Notes: generated by a model from the sequence alone, not told the origin. A DNA stretch of 64,000 bases from Seonamhaeicola algicola (GCF_007997385.1 NZ_VOSC01000019.1:581090-645089), one strand, 5' to 3'; shown: positions 1 to 7,885, counted from the first letter of the stretch. A program made the numbers and translations.

Positions 1-48
1 TTCAGGATCGAAAGAAAAGAATATTGGGCGGATAAGTTGTTTATACAT
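1..48 (-). CDS. pyrD: Dihydroorotate dehydrogenase (quinone), N-terminal fragment
   Basis: Only the first 16 codons are inside the window; the gene runs off its left edge. The reverse strand reads MYKQLIRPIFFSFDPE from an ATG at 48. This closely resembles the start of flavobacterial class 2 dihydroorotate dehydrogenase, the membrane-associated enzyme that oxidises dihydroorotate to orotate in pyrimidine synthesis. A good -7 box lies at 63-70 on the same strand, which supports a gene start here. It is divergent from pepT. The identification rests on 16 residues and on memory of the family, so it is probable, not certain. Confidence 0.7.
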   Translation of the reverse strand, partial: MYKQLIRPIFFSFDPE

Positions 49-62
49 CGGTATTATTTGTG

Positions 63-70
63 CAAAAATA
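63..70 (-). promoter_or_regulatory. Promoter -7 element for pyrD
   Basis: The minus strand reads TATTTTTG, an exact match to the Bacteroidetes consensus TAnnTTTG, 14 bases before the pyrD ATG. No clear TTG -33 element is seen at the expected distance. Confidence 0.5.
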
Positions 71-122
71 CACTTAATAGTTTAAATAAAAAACCACTTA
101 GTGTAAAGAGCTTAACAATTAA

Positions 123-148
123 TAATTGTAATTTTGAAATTATAATTA
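123..148 (+). promoter_or_regulatory. pepT promoter -7 box inside an inverted repeat
   Basis: TAATTTTG at 129-136 matches TAnnTTTG and lies 36 bases before the pepT start codon. It sits in an inverted repeat: TAATTGTAATTT (123-134), two bases, then AAATTATAATTA (137-148), pairing at 11 of 12 positions. The symmetry could be an operator, but AT-rich DNA produces such symmetry by chance. No TTG -33 element is evident. Confidence 0.4.
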
Positions 149-172
149 CACATTTAAAAATTCAATTTTAAA

Positions 173-1405
173 ATGATTTCAAAAGCACACATAATAAAGC
201 GTTTTAACAGTTATGTAACCATTGATACAGAATCTGACCCAAACTCTAAAACCACCCCTAGCACAGAAAAACAATGGAACTTAGCTAATAAACTTGTTGA
301 AGAATTAAAAGCTATTGGCATGCAAGATGTAACTATTGATGCTAATGCATACATTATGGCAACTTTACCAAGTAATGTAAACCATGATGTGCCAACTATT
401 GGATTTATTTCACATTTTGATACCTCTCCAGATTTTACAGGCGCTAATGTTAAACCTCAAATAATTGATAATTATGATGGAAAAGATATTGTTTTAAATG
501 AAGAAGAAAACATTGTTTTATCTCCTGATTATTTTGAAGATTTACTACAATACAAAGGCCAAACTTTAATTACTACCGATGGTACAACCCTTTTAGGAGC
601 CGATGATAAAGCAGGTATTTGCGAAATTGTTTCTGCCATGGAATATTTAATTAAACACCCCGAAATAAAACATGGTAAAATACGTATTGGCTTTACACCC
701 GATGAAGAAATTGGGCGCGGCGCTCATAAATTTGATGTTGAAAAATTTGGCGCAGATTGGGCTTACACCATGGATGGTAGCCAAATAGGAGAATTAGAAT
801 ACGAAAATTTTAATGCGGCAGGCGCTGTTGTAAAAGTAAAAGGTAAAATTGTACACCCTGGTTATGCCAAAGGAAAAATGGTAAATTCAATGTACATAGC
901 TACCGAATTTATAAACTCATTACCAAGATTAGAAACTCCAGAACATACCGATGGTTACCAAGGCTTTTTTCATTTGCATAATATAGAAGGTGATGTTGAA
1001 GAAACTAAGCTACATTATATAATAAGAGACCATGATAAAGAGCATTTTGAAGCCAGAAAAGAGGTTATGGTAAAACTTACAAATGAACTTAATACTCAAT
1101 ATGGTAAAGAAGTTATTATTACCGAAATAAAAGATCAGTACTATAATATGCGTGAAAAAATTGAACCCGTAATGCATATTGTTGCTATTGCTGAAGAAGC
1201 CATGAAACAACTAGATATAAAACCACTTATAAAAGCTATAAGAGGTGGCACAGATGGATCTCAATTAAGCTATATGGGGTTACCCTGCCCTAATATATTT
1301 GCTGGCGGACACAACTTTCACGGGCGCTATGAATATGTACCCGTTGAAAGTATTATTAAAGCAACACAAGTAATATGTAAAATAGCTGAACTTACTGCTA
1401 AATAA
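173..1405 (+). CDS. pepT: Peptidase T (tripeptide aminopeptidase)
   Basis: This is a cytoplasmic zinc aminopeptidase of family M20B that removes the N-terminal residue from tripeptides in the last steps of peptide breakdown. The 410-residue length is normal. Visible landmarks are the metal-binding stretch SHFDTSPD near residue 82, LGADDKAG near 142, the catalytic/metal Glu pair in TPDEEIGRG near 178, HPGYAKGK near 229, and the C-terminal GGTDGSQLS and [10 protein letters not shown] motifs. The ATG at 173 fits the family N-terminus and follows a -7 box at 129-136. It is a single-gene unit, divergent from pyrD and followed by 199 bases without a gene. Confidence 0.95.
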   Translation: MISKAHIIKRFNSYVTIDTESDPNSKTTPSTEKQWNLANKLVEELKAIGMQDVTIDANAYIMATLPSNVNHDVPTIGFISHFDTSPDFTGANVKPQIIDNYDGKDIVLNEEENIVLSPDYFEDLLQYKGQTLITTDGTTLLGADDKAGICEIVSAMEYLIKHPEIKHGKIRIGFTPDEEIGRGAHKFDVEKFGADWAYTMDGSQIGELEYENFNAAGAVVKVKGKIVHPGYAKGKMVNSMYIATEFINSLPRLETPEHTDGYQGFFHLHNIEGDVEETKLHYIIRDHDKEHFEARKEVMVKLTNELNTQYGKEVIITEIKDQYYNMREKIEPVMHIVAIAEEAMKQLDIKPLIKAIRGGTDGSQLSYMGLPCPNIFAGGHNFHGRYEYVPVESIIKATQVICKIAELTAK

Positions 1406-1444
1406 ACTTACACATTAAAAGTTTAAGCCTACTATTTCATTTTA

Positions 1445-1536
1445 TTTATCGATAAAAAGCGTATTAATTCGACTTATTAAAAACCTTTTGTGAAAAAATA
1501 TTGTTAATCTAAAAAATATAGTGTTTATCGAATAAA
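1445..1536. repeat. Two copies of a palindromic TTTATCGATAAA-type element
   Basis: A perfect 12-base palindrome TTTATCGATAAA lies at 1445-1456 and is followed by AAGCG. A near copy, TTTATCGAATAAA with one extra base, lies at 1524-1536 and is followed by AAGTG. Both lie in the 199-base gap between pepT and the small secreted protein that starts at 1605. They could be paired operator sites for the downstream gene; this is inference. Nothing else was recognised in the gap. Confidence 0.4.
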
Positions 1537-1604
1537 AAGTGGTGTTACCTTGAATTGTAATACTTTTACATTGCTATTAATCCATTAATAACTAATTTAT
1601 AACA

Positions 1605-1940
1605 ATGAAAAACAAGGGTAATTTTTTATTAAAAAATTTAAAGGTTATAGCATTTGTAATAGTTTTTATGTTAAGCTTTGGCTCTAATGCCAATGCTGCA
1701 ACAAATGCGCCTTCAATGAACTTAACTTCTAACACGCTTACCATTTCTGCTCAAAACCCAACATTAACATGGGGTTTTGGTTGGTATTACAAATGGAAAA
1801 AGAAATGGTATAAGAAAAAGAAAAAGCAATGGCATAAAAAACCAAAACAACCTACAGATTCAGTTCCATTAGATGGAGGATTAGGTGTTTTACTTTTAGG
1901 CGCTACCGCTTTTGGAGTTAGAAAGCTTAGAAAAAATTAA
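1605..1940 (+). CDS. Small secreted Lys/Trp-rich protein with PID-CTERM-like sorting tail
   Basis: The 111-residue protein has three visible parts. Residues 1-32 form a signal peptide: basic start, hydrophobic VIAFVIVFMLSF, and a NANAA-like cleavage region. Residues 56-81 are extremely rich in Lys and Trp/Tyr (WYYKWKKKWYKKKKKQW) and would be strongly cationic. Residues 87-111 carry VPLDGGLG, a hydrophobic run and a basic end (RKLRKN), the layout of the PID-CTERM sorting signal that NCBI models describe in Bacteroidetes. Such tails are thought to be recognised by exosortase-like enzymes; none is encoded in this window. Function is unknown. It is a monocistronic unit ending at a strong hairpin (1967-2000). 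Binding to anionic polymers such as polysaccharide or DNA is speculation based on charge. Confidence 0.75.
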   Translation: MKNKGNFLLKNLKVIAFVIVFMLSFGSNANAATNAPSMNLTSNTLTISAQNPTLTWGFGWYYKWKKKWYKKKKKQWHKKPKQPTDSVPLDGGLGVLLLGATAFGVRKLRKN

Positions 1941-1966
1941 AATATTTAAAACTTAGTTTTAATAAT

Positions 1967-2000
1967 AAAAAAGGTCTCAATTTTAATTGAGACCTTTTTT
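1967..2000 (+). terminator. Rho-independent terminator after the PID-CTERM-like gene
   Basis: AAAAAAGGTCTCAA and TTGAGACCTTTTTT form a perfect stem of about 14 pairs around a short TTTTAA loop, with a T tract on the plus strand. It lies 26 bases after the stop codon. Confidence 0.85.
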
Positions 2001-2055
2001 TGTGTGTAGATTTTAATTGTGAATGTAAACATCATTATAAATTAGCCCTAACAAA

Positions 2056-2083
2056 AAAGGCTTCATTTAAAAATGAAGCCTTT
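2056..2083 (-). terminator. Rho-independent terminator of the nusB-DUF1573-yajC unit
   Basis: AAAGGCTTCATT and AATGAAGCCTTT form a perfect 12-pair stem. Read on the minus strand it is followed by a run of T. It lies 22 bases past the yajC stop, so it most likely ends the leftward transcript. Confidence 0.85.
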
Positions 2084-2105
2084 ATACTTTAATTAAACTA
2101 CTTAT

Positions 2106-2399
2106 TTATTTTGTAGTTGCAGGGGTATTAATTTTGTTACTCATTTCCATAGAAATAGCTGAACGTTCAAACTTAATTTTACCTGATAATGTTTCAAGCA
2201 CGCAACTTCCGTCTTTATCATTAAGTTCTAAAACTTTACCATGCATACCGCTTTTAGTAACAATTTTGTCGCCTTTTTTAAGTTCTGCTGCAAACTTTTT
2301 TTCTTTTTTTGCACGTCTCATTTGAGGTGCTATCATAAAAAAGTAAAGCACTGCAAATAGTAAAATCATTGGCATAAATGCCCCAAATCCTTCTCCCAT
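2106..2399 (-). CDS. yajC: Preprotein translocase subunit YajC
   Basis: A 97-residue inner-membrane protein of the SecDF-YajC accessory complex of the Sec translocon. It has one N-terminal transmembrane helix (about residues 9-24, PMILLFAVLYFFMIAP) followed by the typical basic RRAKKEKKFAAEL stretch and a small soluble domain with GDKIVTKSGMHGKV, the most conserved part of the family. It lies 10 bases after the DUF1573 gene on the same strand, so the two are co-transcribed. In many flavobacteria this block continues with ybbR and coaE genes; here it ends at a terminator. Confidence 0.93.
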   Translation of the reverse strand: MGEGFGAFMPMILLFAVLYFFMIAPQMRRAKKEKKFAAELKKGDKIVTKSGMHGKVLELNDKDGSCVLETLSGKIKFERSAISMEMSNKINTPATTK

Positions 2400-2409
2400 A
2401 ATTTATGTT

Positions 2410-2883
2410 TTATTGTACTGGTGAATTAGTTGCTTTTGCATCAGTTTTTACAAAAGCTGTTATTTTTACAGTTTCTTTACCTTTTTCGGTATTAGCTGTA
2501 ACTGTTATTGTTTTTGATACTTTATTTGATCCGCTACCATTAAAAGTAACAGTAAATTTACCAGATTCGCCAGGAGCTAAAGGTGCTCTACTCCAATCTT
2601 GTGGTACTGTACAACCGCAAGAGCTTTTAATATCTGTAATTACTAAAGGCGCTTCACCTTTATTAGTATAATTGAATACTGTAGAAACAGATTTTTTAGC
2701 TTCAATTTCACCAAAATCATGCTCAGTTTTATCAAATTCAATTACTGGAAATTTTGATGCTTGCTCATCTCTTTGGGCAGCTGCAGCAATATTACTTTTA
2801 TCTATTTTACTAGCGGCATTTTCTTTACAAGCTGTAAAAGCTAATAAGCACATAGTGCTTAAACCTAAAATTATTTTTTTCAT
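2410..2883 (-). CDS. DUF1573 domain lipoprotein
   Basis: A 157-residue predicted lipoprotein: MKKIILGLSTMCLLAFTAC has a signal peptide ending in a lipobox with Cys19. The mature part contains the Ig-like DUF1573 domain: EFDKTEHDFGEIEAKKSV, FNYTNKGEAPLVI, then the hallmark SSCGCTVP and a final beta-rich segment. The family is very common in Bacteroidetes and its exact function is not established. Its position between nusB and yajC is common in this group. The gap to nusB is 83 bases and contains a weak -7-like TATTTTTA on the minus strand, so it may have its own promoter as well as reading through from nusB. Confidence 0.88.
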   Translation of the reverse strand: MKKIILGLSTMCLLAFTACKENAASKIDKSNIAAAAQRDEQASKFPVIEFDKTEHDFGEIEAKKSVSTVFNYTNKGEAPLVITDIKSSCGCTVPQDWSRAPLAPGESGKFTVTFNGSGSNKVSKTITVTANTEKGKETVKITAFVKTDAKATNSPVQ

Positions 2884-2966
2884 GTTAACTATTTTTCTAT
2901 TAATAAGGGTAAAAATACTAATTATTTAATCTATTAAAAACTTTTCATCTTCAACTTAACAACATT

Positions 2967-3911
2967 TTACAATAACCCGCGCCCTATTTTATTAAGGGTT
3001 CCTGCATCTGTATATTCTTTCACAAGTTTATCTAAAATACCATTTATAAAAATGCTACTTTTTGGTGTTGAATATTCTTTAGCTATTTCTAAATACTCAT
3101 TAATGGTTACTTTTACAGGTATTGACGGGAAGTTTTTAAGTTCGTTAATAGCCATTTGTAACAAAACGTAATCAATATCTGCAATTCTTTCGGCATCCCA
3201 ATTTTTAGTTTTGGCTTCTATTTCTTTGTTTAAATTGGTTCTGTTTAATAATGTTTTTTTAAACAAATCTATAGCAAATTGCTTATCATCTTCTTCTTTA
3301 AAAAGTTTGGGTACAAAATGTGTATCTAAACTGGTTGATTTCACTTTACGTAAAAGCTTTAAAATGGTTGTATTTACGGTTGGTAAATCATCTAACCATG
3401 TTAAATTTTTGTCTTCAATATAATCATACAGCTTGTTATTTGGTGCTATAATATCTTTAAAAACATCAACAATAAAGGCCTTGTCTTCTTTAAAATCAGA
3501 TACGCGTGTGCTCATGTACTCTTTGTAAAGATCACTATTAATAATATCTTTAAAAAGTATTTCAACATATTCGGTATCTAACTCCCAATTGGTAATTTTA
3601 TGTAAATCTAATTCATCTTTAAGCGGTAAACTGTTGCTTAAAAAAGTAAGTAGTTGGTTGTTTATAAATTTTTTATTAGGGTCTTTATCTTCTTTTGTTG
3701 CTAAATGCTTGTTTTGCTTTTTTTGAAGATCTTTTTCAGCTCTTTTTTTAATTTCTAGCAGTAACGAAATTAATAACAAGTACAAATTGTACATATTATT
3801 TATACTAAACAATAGAAATTTTTGGTCTTTACTAAAATCATCACTTTCACTACCTTTAAAGGCGTATAAAGTTTGCATAACTTTTACTCTAATATGTCTT
3901 CTGTTTAGCAT
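2967..3911 (-). CDS. nusB: Transcription antitermination factor NusB, long Bacteroidetes form
   Basis: NusB binds boxA RNA together with NusE (S10) and supports antitermination on rRNA operons. The classical fold is only about 140 residues; here it occupies roughly residues 190-310, with NWDAERIADIDYVLLQMAINEL and the conserved helix ending in FINGILDKLVKEY. The first ~190 residues are the extension usual in Bacteroidetes, starting MLNRRHIRVKVMQTLYAF. It heads the nusB-DUF1573-yajC group and has a good -7 box at 3968-3975. It is divergent from the ABC exporter at 4118. Confidence 0.92.
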   Translation of the reverse strand: MLNRRHIRVKVMQTLYAFKGSESDDFSKDQKFLLFSINNMYNLYLLLISLLLEIKKRAEKDLQKKQNKHLATKEDKDPNKKFINNQLLTFLSNSLPLKDELDLHKITNWELDTEYVEILFKDIINSDLYKEYMSTRVSDFKEDKAFIVDVFKDIIAPNNKLYDYIEDKNLTWLDDLPTVNTTILKLLRKVKSTSLDTHFVPKLFKEEDDKQFAIDLFKKTLLNRTNLNKEIEAKTKNWDAERIADIDYVLLQMAINELKNFPSIPVKVTINEYLEIAKEYSTPKSSIFINGILDKLVKEYTDAGTLNKIGRGLL

Positions 3912-3967
3912 AATTACAAAGAACTTAATTTAAGAAATAGTAAAACATTTACTGTTTGTTTTCGCTG

Positions 3968-3975
3968 CAAAAATA
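3968..3975 (-). promoter_or_regulatory. Promoter -7 element for nusB
   Basis: The minus strand reads TATTTTTG, exactly TAnnTTTG, 56 bases before the nusB ATG. No TTG -33 element is evident. Confidence 0.5.
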
Positions 3976-4070
3976 ATATTATTTTATAAAGAAACTTCAT
4001 TTTTAATTTTAATTATTTCATTAATAATTTAGAGTATTTTTAACAATTACTAAACGCGTTTTAAAGGCAT

Positions 4071-4095
4071 ATAACATATATATACGTTATATTTG
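4071..4095 (+). promoter_or_regulatory. ABC exporter promoter overlapped by a 20-base palindrome
   Basis: TATATTTG at 4088-4095 matches TAnnTTTG, 22 bases before the ATG at 4118. A 20-base inverted repeat, ATAACATATA followed by TATACGTTAT (4071-4090), pairs at 9 of 10 positions and overlaps the start of this -7 box. That placement is what one expects of a repressor operator. No regulator gene is adjacent. Confidence 0.45.
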
Positions 4096-4117
4096 CTTTC
4101 TTGTTTACAGGTATTAA

Positions 4118-5875
4118 ATGAAAGAATTAAAACATTTAAATAAATATTTTTTAAAATATAAAACTTACCTTATTATTGGTAGTATAACCACAGTTGTGGC
4201 TCGTATTTTTTTGTTATTTACACCGCGCTATGTAAAAAAAATTATTGCTACGGTTGAGCAGTACAGAGATAACACCATTACTCAAACTGTATTTAAAGCA
4301 CAACTAACTGAAGCTATTTTATATATTATTGGCGCTGCTATTATAGGTGGTATACTAACGTTTTTTATGAGGCAAACCATTATAAATGTATCTCGTTATA
4401 TTGAGTTTGATTTGAAAAACGAAATTTACGAACAATACCAAAAATTATCTTTAAATTTTTATAAGCAAAACCGAACGGGAGACCTCATGAACCGCATTAC
4501 TGAAGATGTTGGAAGAGTACGTATGTATGCTGGCCCCGCTTTAATGTATAGTATAAATACCATTGCACTTTTTGTTGTGGCACTAATTTATATGTTTAAA
4601 GAAGCGCCTAAACTTACACTTTACACCATTTTACCACTGCCCATTCTTTCGGTAATAATTTATAAATTAAGTAAAGAAATACATAAAAGAAGCACAATTG
4701 TACAAGAATATTTATCAAAACTTTCAACCTTTACACAAGAATCTTTTAGTGGTATTTCTGTAATAAAAGCCTACGGAATTGAACCACAAACCGCTAATAA
4801 TTTTGAAACTTTAGCAATAGAAAGTAAAGATAAACAAGTAAGTTTAGCAAGAGTACAAGCTTGGTTTTTCCCTATGATGATTTTATTAATTGGCGCCAGT
4901 AATTTACTAGTAATTTACATTGGAGGCATGCAATACATAAATGGTGAAATTGAAAGTATAGGTACCATTGCCGAGTTTATTATTTACGTTAATATGCTTA
5001 CATGGCCTGTAGCCACTGTTGGTTGGGTAACCTCTATTGTTCAACAAGCCGAAGCATCACAAAAACGTATAAATGAGTTTTTAAAACTAGAACCCGAAAT
5101 TAAAAACACCGTTACAGAAAACACAAAAATAACTGGCAATATTGCATTTAACAACGTGTCATTTACTTATGATGATACTAATATAAACGCATTAAAAGGC
5201 ATTAGTTTTTCAATAAAAGAAGGCGAAACATTAGCCATACTTGGTAAAACTGGCTCTGGAAAATCTACTATTTTAGATTTAATTGGAAGACTTTATGATA
5301 TTGATAATGGCAGTATTACCATAAACAACCAAGAAATAAAAAACTTAAACCTAAACAATTTAAGAGATAGTATTGGCTACGTGCCACAAGATGCTTTTCT
5401 ATTTTCAGATTCTATAAAAAATAATATAAAATTTGGTAAAGAAAATGCTACTGAAGAAGAGGTTATTGAAGCTGCAAAAAACGCGCAAGTACACAAAAAC
5501 ATTATCAAATTTAACAACGGTTATAACACTATTTTAGGCGAAAGAGGTATTACACTTTCTGGCGGGCAAAAGCAGCGTGTTTCAATTGCTAGAGCCATAA
5601 TTAAAGCACCTAAAATATTACTTTTTGATGATTGTTTATCGGCTGTGGATACTGAAACTGAAGAAAAAATACTTAAAAACCTTAATAAACTTTCCAAAGG
5701 AAAAACATCTATAATAGTTAGCCACAGAGTATCATCAGCTAAAAACGCCCATAAAATTATTGTTCTAGATGATGGTAAAATTATACAAGAAGGCACGCAT
5801 GAAACCCTTATAAACACTGATGGTTACTACAAAGATTTGTATTTAAAACAAATTAGTGAAACTTCAAGCAAATAA
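4118..5875 (+). CDS. ABC exporter half-transporter (MsbA/MDR type)
   Basis: A 585-residue fusion of a six-helix ABC exporter membrane domain (about 1-320) and a nucleotide-binding domain (about 340-585). The latter has Walker A GKTGSGKST, Q-loop region YVPQDAFLFS, signature LSGGQKQR, Walker B ILLFDD, D-loop SAVD and H-loop VSHR. At residue 505 the usual catalytic Glu after Walker B is Asp (LLFDDCLSAVD), as seen in the degenerate-site subunit of heterodimeric exporters. No partner subunit is adjacent, so it either works as a homodimer or pairs with a distant subunit. The substrate cannot be told; lipids, drugs or peptides are all possible. It is a single-gene unit. Confidence 0.85.
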   Translation: MKELKHLNKYFLKYKTYLIIGSITTVVARIFLLFTPRYVKKIIATVEQYRDNTITQTVFKAQLTEAILYIIGAAIIGGILTFFMRQTIINVSRYIEFDLKNEIYEQYQKLSLNFYKQNRTGDLMNRITEDVGRVRMYAGPALMYSINTIALFVVALIYMFKEAPKLTLYTILPLPILSVIIYKLSKEIHKRSTIVQEYLSKLSTFTQESFSGISVIKAYGIEPQTANNFETLAIESKDKQVSLARVQAWFFPMMILLIGASNLLVIYIGGMQYINGEIESIGTIAEFIIYVNMLTWPVATVGWVTSIVQQAEASQKRINEFLKLEPEIKNTVTENTKITGNIAFNNVSFTYDDTNINALKGISFSIKEGETLAILGKTGSGKSTILDLIGRLYDIDNGSITINNQEIKNLNLNNLRDSIGYVPQDAFLFSDSIKNNIKFGKENATEEEVIEAAKNAQVHKNIIKFNNGYNTILGERGITLSGGQKQRVSIARAIIKAPKILLFDDCLSAVDTETEEKILKNLNKLSKGKTSIIVSHRVSSAKNAHKIIVLDDGKIIQEGTHETLINTDGYYKDLYLKQISETSSK

Positions 5876-6026
5876 CCTTTAAATCAATATTTTACGGTTA
5901 ATATTTTTAAAATAATATCAACAAAACATAACATTTTAAAAAGAAAATTCATAATTTGTTGGTTAATAAAGGTTTTTTTTAGATTTTTGGTACACAAACC
6001 ATAATACTATAAATTTCTATACAACT

Positions 6027-6419
6027 ATGAATAATAATGATATGATGGAGAGAGAAGAAATATTTTCTAAAGTATTGAGAGCAGGAAGACGTACCTATTT
6101 CTTTGACGTAAGAGCTACTAAAGCAGATGATTACTACTTAACTATTACAGAAAGTAAAAAGTTCACCAATGACGACGGATCATTTCACTACAAAAAGCAT
6201 AAAATTTATATTTACAAAGAAGATTTTGCTGAGTTTAAGAGTATTTTATCTGAAATGACAGATTATATCATAGAAGAAAAAGGTGATGAAGTAATTAGTG
6301 AACGTCACCAAAAAGATTTTAAAAAAGAATACAACACTGAATATTCCGCAAAATCTGAAACAGAAGACACCCTTAAAACTACCGAAAGTTTTACAGATGT
6401 AGATTTTGATGATATTTAA
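6027..6419 (+). CDS. DUF3276 / PUR-alpha-like DNA/RNA-binding protein
   Basis: A 130-residue soluble protein. Residues 5-90 match the Bacteroidetes DUF3276 family, now described as PUR-like single-strand nucleic-acid-binding proteins: EEIFSKVLRAGRRTYFFDVR, then DYYLTITESKK, and a helix YKEDFAEFKSILSEMTDYI. This is the beta-sheet plus helix pattern of a PUR repeat. The C-terminal ~40 residues are acidic and low complexity (SAKSETEDTLKTTESF, DVDFDDI). It is monocistronic and ends at a shared bidirectional terminator. The role is probably RNA or ssDNA binding; the biological target is unknown. Confidence 0.8.
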   Translation: MNNNDMMEREEIFSKVLRAGRRTYFFDVRATKADDYYLTITESKKFTNDDGSFHYKKHKIYIYKEDFAEFKSILSEMTDYIIEEKGDEVISERHQKDFKKEYNTEYSAKSETEDTLKTTESFTDVDFDDI

Positions 6420-6434
6420 TTAAACAAATACAGT

Positions 6435-6464
6435 AAAAAGCAGCGTTTAAAACGCTGCTTTTTT
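6435..6464. terminator. Bidirectional terminator between DUF3276 and csaA-like genes
   Basis: AAAAGCAGCGTT and AACGCTGCTTTT form a strong hairpin. There is a T tract on each strand, and it lies between two convergent genes, so it can serve both. Confidence 0.85.
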
Positions 6465-6468
6465 GTTT

Positions 6469-6804
6469 TTACGACACAACCATACCGTTTTTAACTTTAT
6501 GTTCTGGGTTTAACAAAATAACATCTTTACCATTTACAGCTCCTAAAACCAAGCATTCACTCATAAAATTGGCTATTTGCTTTTTTGGGAAATTTACAAC
6601 CGCCACAATTTGTTTATGCAGTAAAACTTCTTTAGTGTAAAGTGTTGTAATTTGTGCCGATGTTTTTTTAACTCCTAAATCGCCAAAATCTATAGTTAAT
6701 TGGTACGCCGGTTTTCTTGCTTTAGGAAAATCATTAACTTCTATAATGGTTCCTACTCTTAAATCTACTTTAGTAAAATCTTCAAAAGTTATTATATCAT
6801 TCAT
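6469..6804 (-). CDS. CsaA-like tRNA-binding protein
   Basis: A 111-residue stand-alone OB-fold protein of the EMAP/Trbp111/CsaA family. The diagnostic sequence is FTKVDLRVGTIIEVNDFPKA at residues 8-27, followed by DFGDLGVKKTSAQIT and SECLVLGA near residue 88, ending in LLNPEHKVKNGMVV. Related proteins bind tRNA as dimers, and Bacillus CsaA has export-chaperone activity. The symbol csaA is plausible but not assigned, because several subfamilies look alike. It is convergent with the DUF3276 gene and divergent from the thioredoxin-like gene, with only 47 bases between the two starts. Confidence 0.85.
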   Translation of the reverse strand: MNDIITFEDFTKVDLRVGTIIEVNDFPKARKPAYQLTIDFGDLGVKKTSAQITTLYTKEVLLHKQIVAVVNFPKKQIANFMSECLVLGAVNGKDVILLNPEHKVKNGMVVS

Positions 6805-6851
6805 TTTTTAAAAATACAAATTATCACGAAATTTGATTAAAAATTAACACC

Positions 6852-7409
6852 ATGGCAAATACTCCTTCAAACATGCTACCGCTAGGTACAAAAGCTCCAA
6901 GTTTTTCAATGTTAGATACAGTTTCAAACGCATTACTAACTTTTAATGATGTAAAAGGTGAAAAAGGCACTGTTGTTATGTTTATTTGCAACCACTGCCC
7001 TTTTGTTATTCATGTAAATGCTACCATTATTAATATTGCTAATAATTATTTAGAAAAAGGTATTGGTTTTGTAGCTATTTCAAGTAACGATGTTATTAAC
7101 TATCCGCAAGATAGTCCTGAAAAAATGGCTATGCATGCCAAAAATGAAGGCTATCCGTTTCCTTATTTATATGATGAAACACAAACAGTTGCTAAAGCTT
7201 ATGATGCTGCTTGCACACCAGATTTTTATGTTTTCAATGCTGAAAATTCATTAGTTTACAGAGGTCAATTAGATGATTCTAGGCCTAGAAACAACATTCC
7301 TGTAACAGGAACTGATTTAAAACATGCTTTAGATTGTATGCTTAAAAATACCGAAAACACCAAAGTACAAAAACCAAGTATTGGTTGTAATATTAAGTGG
7401 AAAGTATAA
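6852..7409 (+). CDS. Thioredoxin-like family protein (redoxin, CxxC)
   Basis: A 185-residue thioredoxin-fold protein of the AhpC/TSA-redoxin type. The active-site region is FICNHCPFV (Cys-Asn-His-Cys) near residue 47, followed by IANNYLEKGIGFVAISSND and the cis-Pro-type loop ACTPDFYVFN near residue 124. It has no signal peptide, so it is probably cytoplasmic. Similar proteins are annotated as thioredoxin family or putative peroxiredoxins and are likely thiol-disulfide oxidoreductases; substrate unknown. Its 3' end overlaps the convergent GNAT gene by 17 bases. Confidence 0.82.
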   Translation: MANTPSNMLPLGTKAPSFSMLDTVSNALLTFNDVKGEKGTVVMFICNHCPFVIHVNATIINIANNYLEKGIGFVAISSNDVINYPQDSPEKMAMHAKNEGYPFPYLYDETQTVAKAYDAACTPDFYVFNAENSLVYRGQLDDSRPRNNIPVTGTDLKHALDCMLKNTENTKVQKPSIGCNIKWKV

Positions 7410-7881
7410 GTTGGTACATGCCTACATCTTGCCACTGATCAAATTTGAAACCCACTTGCTTTAAATGTGCTACTTTTTTAAAACCAAATTTTTCATGTAA
7501 TTTAACACTGGCTTCATTAGGCAATGTAAGTACACCCAAAACAGTATGATATTTATTTTGTTTTAGCGCCTGTAATAACGCTTGGTACAATTGAGTACCT
7601 ATATTTTTACCATGTGCAGTGTGCTTTATATAAACAGTAGACTCAACTGTATTTTGGTATGCTGGTTTGGGCCTAAATTTGCTAGCATAAGCAAAGCCTA
7701 AAAGTGTATTACTTTCTTCAAAAACAAAAAAAGGATATTCTAAATTTATAGTCTTTAACTTATCAAAAAAAACGTTATAACTTAAAGGTTTATCATCAAA
7801 AGTAGCTACTGAATTTTGTACGTAATAATTATATATTTCTAGTAACTGTTGGGTATCTTCTTCTCTAAAAACTCTAATCAT
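7393..7881 (-). CDS. GNAT family N-acetyltransferase (phosphinothricin acetyltransferase-like)
   Basis: A 162-residue Gcn5-related acetyltransferase that would transfer acetyl from acetyl-CoA to an amine. It starts IRVFREEDTQQLLEIYNYYV, and has GFAYASKFRPKPAY and the substrate-side STVYIKHTAHGKNIGTQLY, where the last part is the acetyl-CoA pyrophosphate loop. It ends LHEKFGFKKVAHLKQVGFKF. These features are close to the Pat/YwnH branch, which acetylates phosphinothricin, methionine sulfoximine or amino-acid-like substrates; the true substrate is unknown. It overlaps the convergent thioredoxin-like gene and lies 4 bases after the DinB-type gene, with which it is probably co-transcribed. Confidence 0.82.
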   Translation of the reverse strand: MIRVFREEDTQQLLEIYNYYVQNSVATFDDKPLSYNVFFDKLKTINLEYPFFVFEESNTLLGFAYASKFRPKPAYQNTVESTVYIKHTAHGKNIGTQLYQALLQALKQNKYHTVLGVLTLPNEASVKLHEKFGFKKVAHLKQVGFKFDQWQDVGMYQLILST

Positions 7882-7885
7882 TTTT

